In this document: positions 36,692 through 46,027 of the stretch, piece by piece
Position numbering within the stretch: position 1 is the stretch's first letter
Layout: each line of letters starts with the position of its first letter
Assembly (NCBI RefSeq): GCF_000204415.1
Contig: NC_015416.1
Coordinates: 2,914,001-2,978,000 of the forward strand
Length of the DNA: 64,000 nt
DNA from: Methanothrix soehngenii GP6
GTDB taxonomy: Archaea > Halobacteriota > Methanosarcinia > Methanotrichales > Methanotrichaceae
Direction of reading: 5' to 3'
The notes under the pieces: model-generated
What the model was told of the DNA's origin: nothing
The model's database searches: none
Seen by the model: the letters and a program-made list of their open reading frames with translations, nothing else
Position numbers and translations under genes: made by a program

Positions 36692-37759
36692 ATGAATGCA
36701 AAAAGAGTGAATACAAAAAAGATGAAGGCCTGGACTGGGATTGCCATGGTCCTGGCCGTATTCTCTGCGCTGTGTCTGGCTGCGGCGGCGGAGGATAACA
36801 CGCCCGTTGCTTGGATTAAAAGAGGTATAGAATTATCCAGTAACGAATCCTATGAGGAGGCCACCCAAGCCTTCGACAGAGCACTTGAGCAGGACCCTCA
36901 GAATCTCAATGCATGGCTTTTCAAGAGCATGGCACTGACGAGTCTGGGCACAAAGATCGCTTTGGAAAATAAGAACCTGGGCATAAAAGACCGTGAAGCC
37001 TCTGGCATGACGGCCTTTGATAAAGCTATTGAGGCACATGAAAGGGCTATAGAAATCGCCCCAGAGAATGCCACAGTCTGGACCTACAAGGCCAACAACC
37101 TTGCTAAAATCGGCTCATTCACAGATAACCTTAGCATATTAAACGAATCCCTGCAGGCCTTCGACAAAGCCCTGGAGCTGAATCCCGAGGATGCCGATGC
37201 CTGGCATGGTAAAGGTATTGCCTTGGTTTACATAAGCCAGACGAGAGAGGATACAAGCAGATATGAAGAGGCCCTTCGGTACATCGACCGGGCTCTAGAG
37301 ATAGACCCGCAGACGGCAGGAGCACTGGAGAACAAGGCAGGCATCCTCTCCGAATTAGGAAGACAAAATGAATCTGATAAATTATATAGCGAAGCTCTTG
37401 AGCTTTATAACACCAGTATTGAAACTGAAAAATCGACTGAGGATCTGGTGGAGGCTTGGCTTTCAAAGGGCTTCATTCTGCAAGCTCAGGGCAAATATGA
37501 GGATGCTGTCAAGGCACTGGGTAATGCTACTGATGCCGATCCGATGAACGGATTGGCCTGGAAGGTCAAAGGAGTTCTCTTGTGGAGGGAGTTGAAAGAA
37601 TATGATGATGCCGTAAATGCTTTCGATAAAGCCCTGCAAATTAATCCCAAAGACCCTCTGACCTGGATGAATAAAGGCGATGCTCTAAAAGCGCTGGGCC
37701 GCCAGGCCGAAGCGGATGAAGCCTACGCCAAGGCCCGGGAGCTGGGGTATCAAGGTTAA
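36692..37759 (+). CDS. Secreted TPR protein, module 3
   Basis: 355 residues from the ATG at 36692 after CAGGAGAG. MNAKRVNTKKMKAWTGIAMV begins a signal peptide ending in AAAEDNTPVAWIKRG. About eight TPRs follow, with sequons including LNESLQAFDKA and QNESDKLYSEA. The tail is EAYAKARELGYQG. Closely related to the TPR proteins of modules 1 and 2. The regulator follows after about 160 bases. Confidence 0.87.
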   Translation: MNAKRVNTKKMKAWTGIAMVLAVFSALCLAAAAEDNTPVAWIKRGIELSSNESYEEATQAFDRALEQDPQNLNAWLFKSMALTSLGTKIALENKNLGIKDREASGMTAFDKAIEAHERAIEIAPENATVWTYKANNLAKIGSFTDNLSILNESLQAFDKALELNPEDADAWHGKGIALVYISQTREDTSRYEEALRYIDRALEIDPQTAGALENKAGILSELGRQNESDKLYSEALELYNTSIETEKSTEDLVEAWLSKGFILQAQGKYEDAVKALGNATDADPMNGLAWKVKGVLLWRELKEYDDAVNAFDKALQINPKDPLTWMNKGDALKALGRQAEADEAYAKARELGYQG

Positions 37760-37922
37760 GCCCCTTCCCATTTTTTTTATAAGAAAGAATTATCGGGATG
37801 AGTCTAAGAAATCAGAAGGAAGCGGGGCATGGTAATCCTTGACGAATGGCACAAACTATAAGAAAAGTGAGAAGATCTATCAAACGCAGCCTCTAACTCA
37901 TCTCAAGGCTTGGAAGGGTAAA

Positions 37923-39038
37923 ATGAGATCGGTCGCGCTGCTAAGAATGTTAGTGAGAGCAAGCCTCCTTTTGATCCTGGCCTCCATGGCCATGGCATCG
38001 GCTACCGGTCAGGATTTCGACAGCGAGGTCGCTGGGAAGAATCTCAGCCTCGATGTCTACTTGTATGATAGCGGCAAGGCCCTGGTTGCAGGCTATGCGG
38101 ATAGCATAGAGGGCCTTACCTTTCTGGAGCCTGCTCGCTATGCTCCGGACAATACCGCTCAGTACACCTCCAAGTACAGGTTTGACAATCAGCTTTATGC
38201 CTGGACTGATGCTTTGACCTCGAAGCAAAGAGAGAACTGGAGCCTGATGTTCTCTTGCGACGGTTTTTATAACGAGTACCATGTCATCTTTCACCTTCCG
38301 AACAGCTCGAAGCTGGGCAGGATCAACAGCTCTAAGGGACTGAGTTATCTGGTATCTACCTCAAACGACTCTTTGATAGTGGAATCTCATGGGTACGGAG
38401 TCTATGAACCAGCGATCTCAATAGAGTATCGACAGCACATGGAGCCAGAGGGCAATGAGCAAGAGGGCATAACAGGAAATACAGGCAATATTAGTAGTAA
38501 TCTAGATAGCTCAAACGGTGATAATAGCGACCTTAGCCAGGCCTATCTTCTTCTGATTCTGCTCGTAGCTTTAGCAATAGGCAGCCTGATTATTTTCATT
38601 GTCCGACGCAGAGCAGTTTCACCTAACGCTGAGTCGTCGATCCCTGAAGCAGAAGATCTTCCCGACGATGATCAGGCCCTCGATGCCTTATCAACTGAAT
38701 CTGATCAACCGGAGGCCTCTGAGGAAGATGTTGAACCCGAAGAGATGCCTTCGCTCGAAGAAGGGCCGAAGAAGGAGATCGCAGTCAGCAGCGAGATGAT
38801 GGCGGTCATGGATGCTCTGACTCCTCGAGAGCGTTCTATAGTTGAGGCATTGATCAAACGCGGCGGCAGGATGACCCAGGCGGAGATAAGATATGAGACC
38901 AACCTCCCCAGATCCACGCTCACCACGATACTGGTCTCACTGGAGAGACGAAACCTCATAACAAAGAAAGAATGGGGCAGGACCAATGTAATAGAGTTAT
39001 CGGAAAGGTTCCTTTCCGTCCAGGAGCGCTCCTCCTGA
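37923..39038 (+). CDS. Membrane-anchored winged-helix regulator, module 3
   Basis: 371 residues from the ATG at 37923, which follows GGAAGGG; the TTG at 37839 lacks this. Signal segment SLLLILASMAMASATG, extracellular domain (LSLDVYLYDSGKALVAGYAD), TM near 205-226 (YLLLILLVALAIGSLIIFIV), acidic linker and winged helix near 294-365 (LTPRERSIVEALIKRGGRMT, YETNLPRSTLTTILVSLERR). It matches the regulators of modules 1 and 2 over the full length; the winged helix and its C-terminal flank (KEWGRTNVIELSERF) are the most conserved part, which suggests all three bind the same or similar operators. Confidence 0.85.
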   Translation: MRSVALLRMLVRASLLLILASMAMASATGQDFDSEVAGKNLSLDVYLYDSGKALVAGYADSIEGLTFLEPARYAPDNTAQYTSKYRFDNQLYAWTDALTSKQRENWSLMFSCDGFYNEYHVIFHLPNSSKLGRINSSKGLSYLVSTSNDSLIVESHGYGVYEPAISIEYRQHMEPEGNEQEGITGNTGNISSNLDSSNGDNSDLSQAYLLLILLVALAIGSLIIFIVRRRAVSPNAESSIPEAEDLPDDDQALDALSTESDQPEASEEDVEPEEMPSLEEGPKKEIAVSSEMMAVMDALTPRERSIVEALIKRGGRMTQAEIRYETNLPRSTLTTILVSLERRNLITKKEWGRTNVIELSERFLSVQERSS

Positions 39039-39306
39039 GATTATCCTGGTTTTCCAGAATCGCGGGATTATCCTGCCATCTCAACTCCCACTGGCTCCGG
39101 CTCGTTGATTTAGGTATAACGATATGAGAGAAATTTATGAATATATCATATGGCTCTCTCATGCCGAGAGTTCTTAAAAAAAGCTAATAAGATTTATTCT
39201 CTATGCAAATTATTCATATTTCATTTTGTCTATTGTTTAAAACGAGCAAATGAGCAGTATTAATGGATGCATACTGTTAATAAGTTTAAAACTTAACACT
39301 CGCAAG
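39039..39306. other. AT-rich intergenic region before leader copy B
   Basis: About 270 bases, AT-rich, with a short palindrome near 39283 (AAGTTTAAAACTT). No gene is seen. It separates the regulator modules from the long TPR operon. Confidence 0.4.
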
Positions 39307-39436
39307 GTTTATATTCGTTAACTGTCGTAATCCGACAAATGCCGAAAAAGAATTCGGCGGTTCATTGAGTGAGATAGCCGGAAAATGGCTGCCTTATAGC
39401 GATTAGATCCTTTTCATCAATAGAAGTGGATCGATG
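39307..39436 (+). ncRNA. Structured leader RNA with TATA box, copy B
   Basis: TATA-like TTTATATTC (39308-39316); hairpin 1 TGTCG/CGACA (39323-39337), where copy A has TGCCG/CGGCA, a compensatory change; hairpin 2 GCCGAA/TTCGGC (39341-39358); hairpin 3 AGCC/GGCT (39376-39390); the invariant box GCGATTAGATCC (39399-39410); and a fourth stem CATC/GATG. It leads into the 37-codon TPR remnant and the long operon. Confidence 0.6.
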
Positions 39437-39452
39437 AAAGAGGGCGATGTGA

Positions 39453-39566
39453 ATGAATTCAAAGAGAAGATCCACAACGGATCAATTGATACTGCATTCC
39501 CTGGGGAAAGACACAGATGCGGCTGCGGCATTTTTCCAGGCAAAAGAGCTGGGGTATCAGGAATGA
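39453..39566 (+). pseudogene. Remnant of a deleted TPR gene (start and tail only)
   Basis: A 37-codon open frame that opens MNSKRRSTT like the TPR family start (MNxKR) and ends DAAAAFFQAKELGYQE, which is the family's C-terminal signature. The whole TPR body in between is missing. It sits in the position where a TPR gene would follow leader B, so it is best read as an in-frame internal deletion. Translation of the small product may or may not still occur. Confidence 0.7.
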
Positions 39567-39603
39567 CTCCCTCACTTTTTCTGAGAATAATGGAGGTTTG
39601 CAA

Positions 39604-41772
39604 ATGAAAACAGGATTTGTCGTTGCATTGTTGGCGATAGCTATGCTCTGCGCCTCTGCTATGGCGCAGGAGGATACAGCAAATGACTGGTATAAAAAAG
39701 GCCAGAGCTTGATTGCCACTGGATTCGGATACAACATCGATGAGGCTTTAGAGGCGTTCGATAATGCCATTCAAATCGAACCTCAAAATATCGATGCCTG
39801 GCTTGGCAAGGCCAAAAGCCTGGCCTATATGGACGAGAAGAACGAGTCGCTTGAGGCATTCAGGAATATCCTAAATCTAACCAACGAGACCATAAAGGAG
39901 AATCCAGAAGATACAAGCGCCTGGCAGAGCAAAGGAATCGCCCTGGCAAGCCTTGGCAGAGAGGCAGAGGCCACAGATGCTTTTGAAAGATCCATTGAAC
40001 TGCTCAACCAGAGCCTCCTGAACGATCCAAAAGATGCCGAAGCCTGGTGGCTGAAGGCCGAGAATCTGGAATTATTGGGCAGGACCGATTCTGCGCTTGA
40101 GGCTTACGATAAGGTCATAGAGCTGAACTCCTCTGAGGCTGTGGGGGCATGGATCCGTAAGTCAGACATCTTCTATGGACAGCCGGGAGGCTATAACCAG
40201 TCACAGGACGCCTTCGGCAAAGCGGTCGACCTGATGGAGGTCAACTCCACCAGCTTCATCTCCTTTTGGTATCCTGAAGGAGATCATACCATAATCCTGA
40301 ACGAGTGGATGATCGACGGCCAGATAGTCAGAGTGGACTTTGGAAGATACAACAGATCCATTCAGGCATACGATGACCTGGTCCAGACCCGCACCAAATC
40401 CGGTCTCTTTGCCGCCTGGCAGAACAAGGGCAGAGCCATCACTCCCCTTGATACGACTCTAGGAAAGCCAAGCGAGTATCTTTTAGGATCGAGCCCCAAC
40501 TGGGTGGTCTACAACTTCTCCAGTGCCGATTTTCCCGTCATTAACGGCTCAGCTGATTTGCAGGAGGGCTCATTCGAGGATAACAGCGCAGAGGACTGGT
40601 TCAACAGGGGCCAGGAGCTGCAAAGAAACGATTCTCATGAAGAGGCCCTCCAGGCTTTCGATAAAGCCATTGAGATCAATCAATCGTACGCCTTCGCCTG
40701 GGGTGGCAAGGGATATGTTCTCTACAACATGGGCAGGTACGAGGAGGCAATAGCCGCCTGGGACAGAGCCATTGAGCTTGAGCCTGATGAGTTTTACTCA
40801 GGCAGCAAATGGGAGATGAAGGGAAAAGTCCTGGCGATCCTTGGCAGGAACGAGGAGAGTGCTCAGGCTTACGAAAGAGCGCTTGAGCTTGCGGATAAGG
40901 CTGTGACTGAGTACAAGACCTCAACAGACCTGAACCTCTCCGCTGCCTGGGGCTTTAAAGGACAGCTCCTCGACGACCAGGGAAGGTACGTAGAGGCTCT
41001 AGAGGCAGTGGCCAACTCCTCGAAGGCAAATCCAGAGGACGCATTTGCCTGGGCCGTCATGGGAGACATTCTGGCAGACCGTCTTGGCAGGTACAACGAA
41101 TCAATCGAGTCTTACAATAAATCTCTGGAGATTGACCCGAAGAACATAGGAGCCCTGAGAGGAGAGGGATATGCTCTCGCAAGCCTTGGCAGGTACGAGG
41201 AGGCCCTAGAGTACTATAACAGGGCTCTGGAGATCGATTCTCGGTTTGCCAGAGCCTGGCAAGGCTTAGGAGATGCCCTCAGGAACATGGGCATGTACAA
41301 CGAATCAATCCAGGCTTATGACAGGGCAATTGCGGAGATGCCGCAACAGCCACAATATGCCTTGATTGGAAAGGGCATGGCCCTCGACAGCCTGGGCAGA
41401 TATGACGAAGCACAAGAGGATTACGAGCAAGCCCTGAAGGATTACGATGATGTCATCAAAAAGAATCCGAGAAATGCCCAGGTCATGTACAATCAGGGCA
41501 ATGCCCTCCGGGGACTGCAGAGACACAACGAATCTCTGCAGGCATACGACAGAGCCATTGAGCTGAATCCGGGATATATCGATGCCTGGCGCGGCAAGGC
41601 CATTGTGCTTCGAGCTCTTGGCGGCAATGCCGAGGCAGAGGAGGCTTCCGCAAAAGCCATGGATCTGGGATACATGTCTGGAATGGTGACGGCGGTTGCC
41701 GGAAGCGGTCTCATTGTCGCCGAAAGGGCAGAGATGATGCCTGAGGCTGAGGAAACGGGGCCTCGAAGATGA
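39604..41772 (+). CDS. Secreted TPR protein with inter-TPR insert module
   Basis: 722 residues. The ATG at 39604 follows GGAGGTTTGCAA; a longer in-frame reading to 39517 would run through the remnant gene and was rejected. Signal peptide VVALLAIAMLCASAMA, then DTANDWYKKG, two blocks of TPRs and, between them (about 40241-40425), an inserted section with the pattern NEWMIDGQIVRVDFGRYNRS that also occurs in the proteins at 44190, 47516 and 50089. Sequons are abundant (KNESLEAFRNI, YNESIESYNKS). It heads the operon that runs to 56.7 kb. The C-terminal 40 residues follow the usual tail and have no match within the family. Confidence 0.85.
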   Translation: MKTGFVVALLAIAMLCASAMAQEDTANDWYKKGQSLIATGFGYNIDEALEAFDNAIQIEPQNIDAWLGKAKSLAYMDEKNESLEAFRNILNLTNETIKENPEDTSAWQSKGIALASLGREAEATDAFERSIELLNQSLLNDPKDAEAWWLKAENLELLGRTDSALEAYDKVIELNSSEAVGAWIRKSDIFYGQPGGYNQSQDAFGKAVDLMEVNSTSFISFWYPEGDHTIILNEWMIDGQIVRVDFGRYNRSIQAYDDLVQTRTKSGLFAAWQNKGRAITPLDTTLGKPSEYLLGSSPNWVVYNFSSADFPVINGSADLQEGSFEDNSAEDWFNRGQELQRNDSHEEALQAFDKAIEINQSYAFAWGGKGYVLYNMGRYEEAIAAWDRAIELEPDEFYSGSKWEMKGKVLAILGRNEESAQAYERALELADKAVTEYKTSTDLNLSAAWGFKGQLLDDQGRYVEALEAVANSSKANPEDAFAWAVMGDILADRLGRYNESIESYNKSLEIDPKNIGALRGEGYALASLGRYEEALEYYNRALEIDSRFARAWQGLGDALRNMGMYNESIQAYDRAIAEMPQQPQYALIGKGMALDSLGRYDEAQEDYEQALKDYDDVIKKNPRNAQVMYNQGNALRGLQRHNESLQAYDRAIELNPGYIDAWRGKAIVLRALGGNAEAEEASAKAMDLGYMSGMVTAVAGSGLIVAERAEMMPEAEETGPRR

Positions 41773-41809
41773 GCCCCAATCTTTTTGCAGGGCTAAAGAA
41801 GGTTTGTAA

Positions 41810-44176
41810 ATGAAAGCGAGGCTCATAGTTGTATTATTAGCGATAGTGATATTCTGTGTCTGTGCTGTGATAGTTCCATCCTATGCTTTGTCAAAGTGTG
41901 GAGATTGCGATGATAAAAATCCCTGCACGAAGGATTACTGTGGGCCAAATGGCTGCGTCCATGAGCCGATAGACTGTGACATTGAAATAACCAGTCCCCC
42001 AGAGGTTACCGGTCCCGGCATAACCAGTCCCCCAGAGGTCACGAGTCCCGGCATAACCAGTCCCCCAGAGGTCACGAGTCCCGGCATAACCAGTCCCCCA
42101 GATATCACTAGTCCCGGCATAGCCAATCCCCCAGAGGTCACAAGTCCCAGCATAGCCAATCCTCCGGAGATCACCAGTCCCAGCATAACCAATCCCCCAG
42201 AGGTCACAAGTCCCAGCATAACCAATCCTCTGGAGGTCACCAGTCCCGGCATAGCCAATCCTCCGGAGGTCACCAGTCCCGGCATAGCCAATCCCCCGGA
42301 GGTCGCAAGTCCCAGCATAACCAATCCTCTGGAGGTCACAAGTCCCAGCATAACCAATCCTCCGGAGGTCACAAGTCCCAGCATAACCAATCCCCCCGAG
42401 GTCACAAGTCCTGGCATAGCCAATCCTCTGGAGGTCACCAGTCCCAGCATAACCAGTCCCCCTGAGGCCACAAGTCCTGGCATAGCCAATCCTCTGGAGG
42501 TCACGGGTCCCGGCATAACCAGTCCCCCGGATATCACGAGTCCCGACATAACCAGTCCCTCGGAGATCTCCAGTCCTGACATAACCAGTCCCTCAGAGAA
42601 CCGCAGTCCCGACATAACCAATCCTCCGGAGATCACGAGTCCAGAAACCGCCAGCTTCCAAGTTACAAACAGTTCCCAAACGAATACAAGTGGAACCAGG
42701 GTAACAGGCTTTCCGATAAATAGCAGTGAATCGGGGGAATCCGGGACCTATCTCGCTAGCAATGCTTCAAAGACAACCTGGATTTTGGAAAACAATGTGG
42801 CATCAAATAATTCAAGCATAAATGGCCCGGCTAGAGCTGATGTATCTGGAATCATTAATTCCACTGAATCCGGCAATCAGAATACGGGAATTCTGCCAAA
42901 TATGAACGCTAATACTTCCTTCATAGAATCAATGCCGACACAAGGGAATTCATCAATTCTGCAAAGCTCAGAAATCTCCATGAACAGCACCAATGAATCC
43001 ATTACTGGAAATGAGTCCTCTGCCCTCCTTCATTTCTGTGATGATGGCAATGCCTGCACTGCAGATGCCTGGAATGGAAAAGAATGCGTTCATACTCCCG
43101 TAAACTGCGATGATGACAATCCCTGTACAATCGATTCCTGCGAGAATGGGGTATGCACTCATAAGCAGAAAGACTGCGATGATCAAAACGAGAGCACAAT
43201 AGACTATTGTTTGAATGGAGTGTGCGTCCATTCTTCAAAGAAATGCGATGACGGCAACGCTTGTACCATCGACACATGGAATGGAAACGAATGCGTTCAC
43301 ACCCCAGGGAATTGCGATGACGGCAATGCCTGCACTGCCGACTCCTGCGAGAACGGGACATGTACTCATAGGCAAAAGAACTGCAATGACGGCAATCCTT
43401 GCACTGTCGACTCCTGTGTGAATGGAGAATGCTACCATATGGGAAAGAACTGCAATGACGGCAATCCTTGCACTGCTGACTCCTGTGTGAATGGAGAATG
43501 CTACCATAGAGGAAAGAACTGCGATGACGGCAATGCTTGCACTATCGATGCCTGTGACGGCCGGGGCAAATGTATGCATCTGCGGAGGAACTGCGATGAT
43601 GGGAATCCCTGCACAATCGATGAGTGTGATCCGTATTGGGGGTGCTCTCATACACCCGTGGTCTGTGGAGCTGGAAAGAGGTGTGTGAACGGCGTTTGTC
43701 AGACGATTTCCTCACCTCGGGCTGCCCCGAGCAGCTACACGATTCCACCCGGATCATCCATAAATCTGCCCTGGGGAACGGCAGTCACAGCCATCGGCTC
43801 TGCAAAGGTAGAGAATGGAGTTACATATGTTGCCGGACAGCCCCTTATATTCTCAAGACAGCTCGGCTACGATCAGGCCGCTCTTGCAGCCCAGGGAATA
43901 AGTCAGGCAGCTGGGAGCGCCGAGATGGTGGGCCTCGCCTGGCAGAGCAATCCCTTCAGCGTTACCCTGATCAAGCCTGATGGGAGCAAGCTTTTCCCGG
44001 ATAGCGACCGTCAGAATATAAAACACGTCACTGGCACGAACTACGACTATTACTTCCTCAGAAATCCCGCAAAGGGTATATGGAATATCGAGATCAGGCC
44101 CATAAATCCGGGAAGCAGAGGAGAGAGCTTCTCATTGATCACGGGACTTGTGTCAGGAGCCGCTTTCGACCAATGA
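41810..44176 (+). CDS. Secreted repeat protein: TSP-type repeats plus Cys-rich CTDC-type repeats
   Basis: 788 residues with signal peptide (VVLLAIVIFCVCAVIVPSYA). A first Cys-rich unit (CDDKNPCTKDYC) precedes about 20 copies of an 11-residue Thr/Ser/Pro unit of the type TSPGITSPPEV (about residues 60-280), an Asn/Ser/Thr-rich linker with many N-x-S/T sites, then about ten Cys-rich repeats of the DDGNPCTxDSCxxGxCxH type (residues 405-630), like the Dictyostelium CTDC repeat. The C-terminal 160 residues form a beta-rich domain. It is probably a glycosylated extracellular stalk or adhesin. Start ATG after AAGGTTTGTAA, the same initiation region as its TPR neighbours. Function unknown. Confidence 0.75.
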   Translation: MKARLIVVLLAIVIFCVCAVIVPSYALSKCGDCDDKNPCTKDYCGPNGCVHEPIDCDIEITSPPEVTGPGITSPPEVTSPGITSPPEVTSPGITSPPDITSPGIANPPEVTSPSIANPPEITSPSITNPPEVTSPSITNPLEVTSPGIANPPEVTSPGIANPPEVASPSITNPLEVTSPSITNPPEVTSPSITNPPEVTSPGIANPLEVTSPSITSPPEATSPGIANPLEVTGPGITSPPDITSPDITSPSEISSPDITSPSENRSPDITNPPEITSPETASFQVTNSSQTNTSGTRVTGFPINSSESGESGTYLASNASKTTWILENNVASNNSSINGPARADVSGIINSTESGNQNTGILPNMNANTSFIESMPTQGNSSILQSSEISMNSTNESITGNESSALLHFCDDGNACTADAWNGKECVHTPVNCDDDNPCTIDSCENGVCTHKQKDCDDQNESTIDYCLNGVCVHSSKKCDDGNACTIDTWNGNECVHTPGNCDDGNACTADSCENGTCTHRQKNCNDGNPCTVDSCVNGECYHMGKNCNDGNPCTADSCVNGECYHRGKNCDDGNACTIDACDGRGKCMHLRRNCDDGNPCTIDECDPYWGCSHTPVVCGAGKRCVNGVCQTISSPRAAPSSYTIPPGSSINLPWGTAVTAIGSAKVENGVTYVAGQPLIFSRQLGYDQAALAAQGISQAAGSAEMVGLAWQSNPFSVTLIKPDGSKLFPDSDRQNIKHVTGTNYDYYFLRNPAKGIWNIEIRPINPGSRGESFSLITGLVSGAAFDQ
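41985..42660 (+). repeat. 33-bp tandem repeat array in the surface-protein gene
   Basis: About 20 head-to-tail units of 33 bases (typical core agtcccggcataaccagtcc), each encoding one 11-residue Thr/Ser/Pro-rich unit. Units vary at a few positions but stay in frame. There are no spacers, so this is not CRISPR. Confidence 0.9.
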
Positions 44177-44189
44177 AGGAGGTTTGTAA

Positions 44190-45986
44190 ATGAAAGAGAT
44201 ATCTGCTATCGTAATGCTAACGATAGCTATGCTCTGCGCCTCTGCTATGGCGGAGAGTATGTCGGTTAATCAGACTGGAATAAGTGGGAACATATCGGAA
44301 CGCAATCCCTTCCAGGATGTCGTTCAGGGATATGACCACGCCCTGCAGCTGGACCCCGGAAATGCCAGTGCCTGGTTGGGCAAGGCCCAGGTATCTCAAA
44401 TTCTGGGAAATCAGATTGAATCTCGGGAATATTTCCAGAAGGCTCTCGATGCGACCAATGGGACCTTGAAGGATGATTCTCAGGATGCGAAAGCCTGGCA
44501 GGCAATGGGTGTAGCTCTGGCCGGCCTTGCCAGAAATGAGGAGGCAATAGGTGCCCTGGAAAGGTCAATAGAGATTTCAGACCAGAGGCTGGAGGAGAAT
44601 CCGGAAGATATAGATTCGTTGTGGCAAAAAGCTGTAAGCTACGAGGCTCTGTACATGGATTATGCTGCCATCAAGGCATATGAAAAAGTCATAGAGCTGA
44701 ACTCCAGCAAATCGGTGGGTGCCTGGATCAGGATAGCCGACATACTCTTCGCAAAAGCTAACGGCTATAACGAATCGGTGGAAGCCTTCAATGAAGCAAT
44801 TAGACTGATGCCTGACAATGCCAGCTGGGCAGGGGGTGTTGTCTCAGATCAAGGGAACTCTATTCTACGTACGGACGTCTGGCGGGATGATGATAAGATC
44901 CTCAGAGTAACCATCGGCAGCTATAACAAGTCTACAAAGAAATTTGATTTCATCCAGCAGATTGTTTCAAGGCCGGCTTCCACCTGGTTGTTCAGAGACA
45001 ACAGTATTGGCTTTTTACAGACAAGAGCCGAATTTGCAGCTTTAGCTGCCAATAGAATGCAGGAAAAAACTGATGGCTGGTATAAAACGAGTCAGGAACT
45101 TTTCAAGAAGGCATCATATGAAGAATCTGTCGAAGCCCTCAACAGGGCCATTGAGCTTGATCCCCAAAATGCTACGCTCTGGGACGCTAAAGCCTCAAGC
45201 CTCGGCATTGCAGCCTCCTTTGACGGCAACCGCAGCCAGTACAACGAATCACTCAAGGCGCAGGACAAAGCCATTGAACTGGATCCAGGAAACTCCACAT
45301 TGCATATTCACAAAGGCTTTTTCATCGCCAACCTGGCCGATTTGAGCGGGCACAAGAATGAGAGCCTGTACGAAGAAGCCATCAAGGAGTTTGATAAGGC
45401 CCTTGAGCTTGACCCGATGAATGAGGAAGCTTGGACCTACAAGGCATCAGTTCTCGATACTAGGCTGAACAAATCTGCGGAGGCCCTGCTCGCTTACGAT
45501 AAAGCTATCGATCTTGATGGCGAAAATGCAATTGACAATGAATCGCTGAGCAATGCCTGGAGCGGCAAGGGAACGGCCCTGGCAAAACTGGGAAGGTATA
45601 ACGAGTCCTTTGAAGCCTTTGACAAAGCCATAGAGCTGAACCTGCAAGCCTCCGCCTTTGTCTGGCTCGCAAAGGGCGATGCCCTCAACCAGTCGGGAAG
45701 ATATGAAGAGGCCGCTTTTGCATACGATAAAGTCGTTGAACAGAATCCCGACTCCTCGCAGGCGCTGATAGCTCACGCTTACGGCAGCAAGGGAGATGCG
45801 CTAAGCGCCTGGGGAAAATACGATGAGGCGGTCATTGCCTACGATAATGCCATCGAGAACTACCCGTCGGAGCCTATGGGTGCACAGACCTGGCACAAAA
45901 AGGGCATTGCTCTCCAGGCGCTGGGCCGCACATCAGACGCAGATGCCGCCTTCGCAAAGGCAAAGGAGCTGGGATACGAAAAGTGA
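44190..45986 (+). CDS. Secreted TPR protein with inter-TPR insert module
   Basis: 598 residues. ATG at 44190 after GGAGGTTTGTAA, identical to the initiation region of neighbouring genes. Signal peptide MLTIAMLCASAMA. TPR block, then the insert module (about 44815-44985; TDVWRDDDKILRVTIGSYNK), then a second TPR block rich in YNES-type sequons (YNESLKAQDKA, YNESFEAFDKA). Ends AAFAKAKELGYEK. The insert lacks the DGQI core of the other three but keeps the surrounding pattern. Confidence 0.85.
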   Translation: MKEISAIVMLTIAMLCASAMAESMSVNQTGISGNISERNPFQDVVQGYDHALQLDPGNASAWLGKAQVSQILGNQIESREYFQKALDATNGTLKDDSQDAKAWQAMGVALAGLARNEEAIGALERSIEISDQRLEENPEDIDSLWQKAVSYEALYMDYAAIKAYEKVIELNSSKSVGAWIRIADILFAKANGYNESVEAFNEAIRLMPDNASWAGGVVSDQGNSILRTDVWRDDDKILRVTIGSYNKSTKKFDFIQQIVSRPASTWLFRDNSIGFLQTRAEFAALAANRMQEKTDGWYKTSQELFKKASYEESVEALNRAIELDPQNATLWDAKASSLGIAASFDGNRSQYNESLKAQDKAIELDPGNSTLHIHKGFFIANLADLSGHKNESLYEEAIKEFDKALELDPMNEEAWTYKASVLDTRLNKSAEALLAYDKAIDLDGENAIDNESLSNAWSGKGTALAKLGRYNESFEAFDKAIELNLQASAFVWLAKGDALNQSGRYEEAAFAYDKVVEQNPDSSQALIAHAYGSKGDALSAWGKYDEAVIAYDNAIENYPSEPMGAQTWHKKGIALQALGRTSDADAAFAKAKELGYEK

Positions 45987-46027
45987 TTCCTTAATAATTT
46001 TTATTGCATCGAAAATGGGTGATTGAA

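Noticed and set aside
39517-39603. N-terminal extension of the TPR gene at 39604
   Set aside because: It overlaps the TPR remnant in another frame and puts 29 unrelated residues before a normal signal peptide.
41935-42636. A 233-codon open frame on the minus strand over the 33-bp repeats
   Set aside because: It only exists because the repeat unit is a multiple of three and lacks stops on both strands; no start signals or family match; the plus-strand gene has a signal peptide and real domains.
41985-42660. CRISPR-like regular repeats
   Set aside because: Units are contiguous without unique spacers, in frame with the coding sequence, and no cas genes are present.
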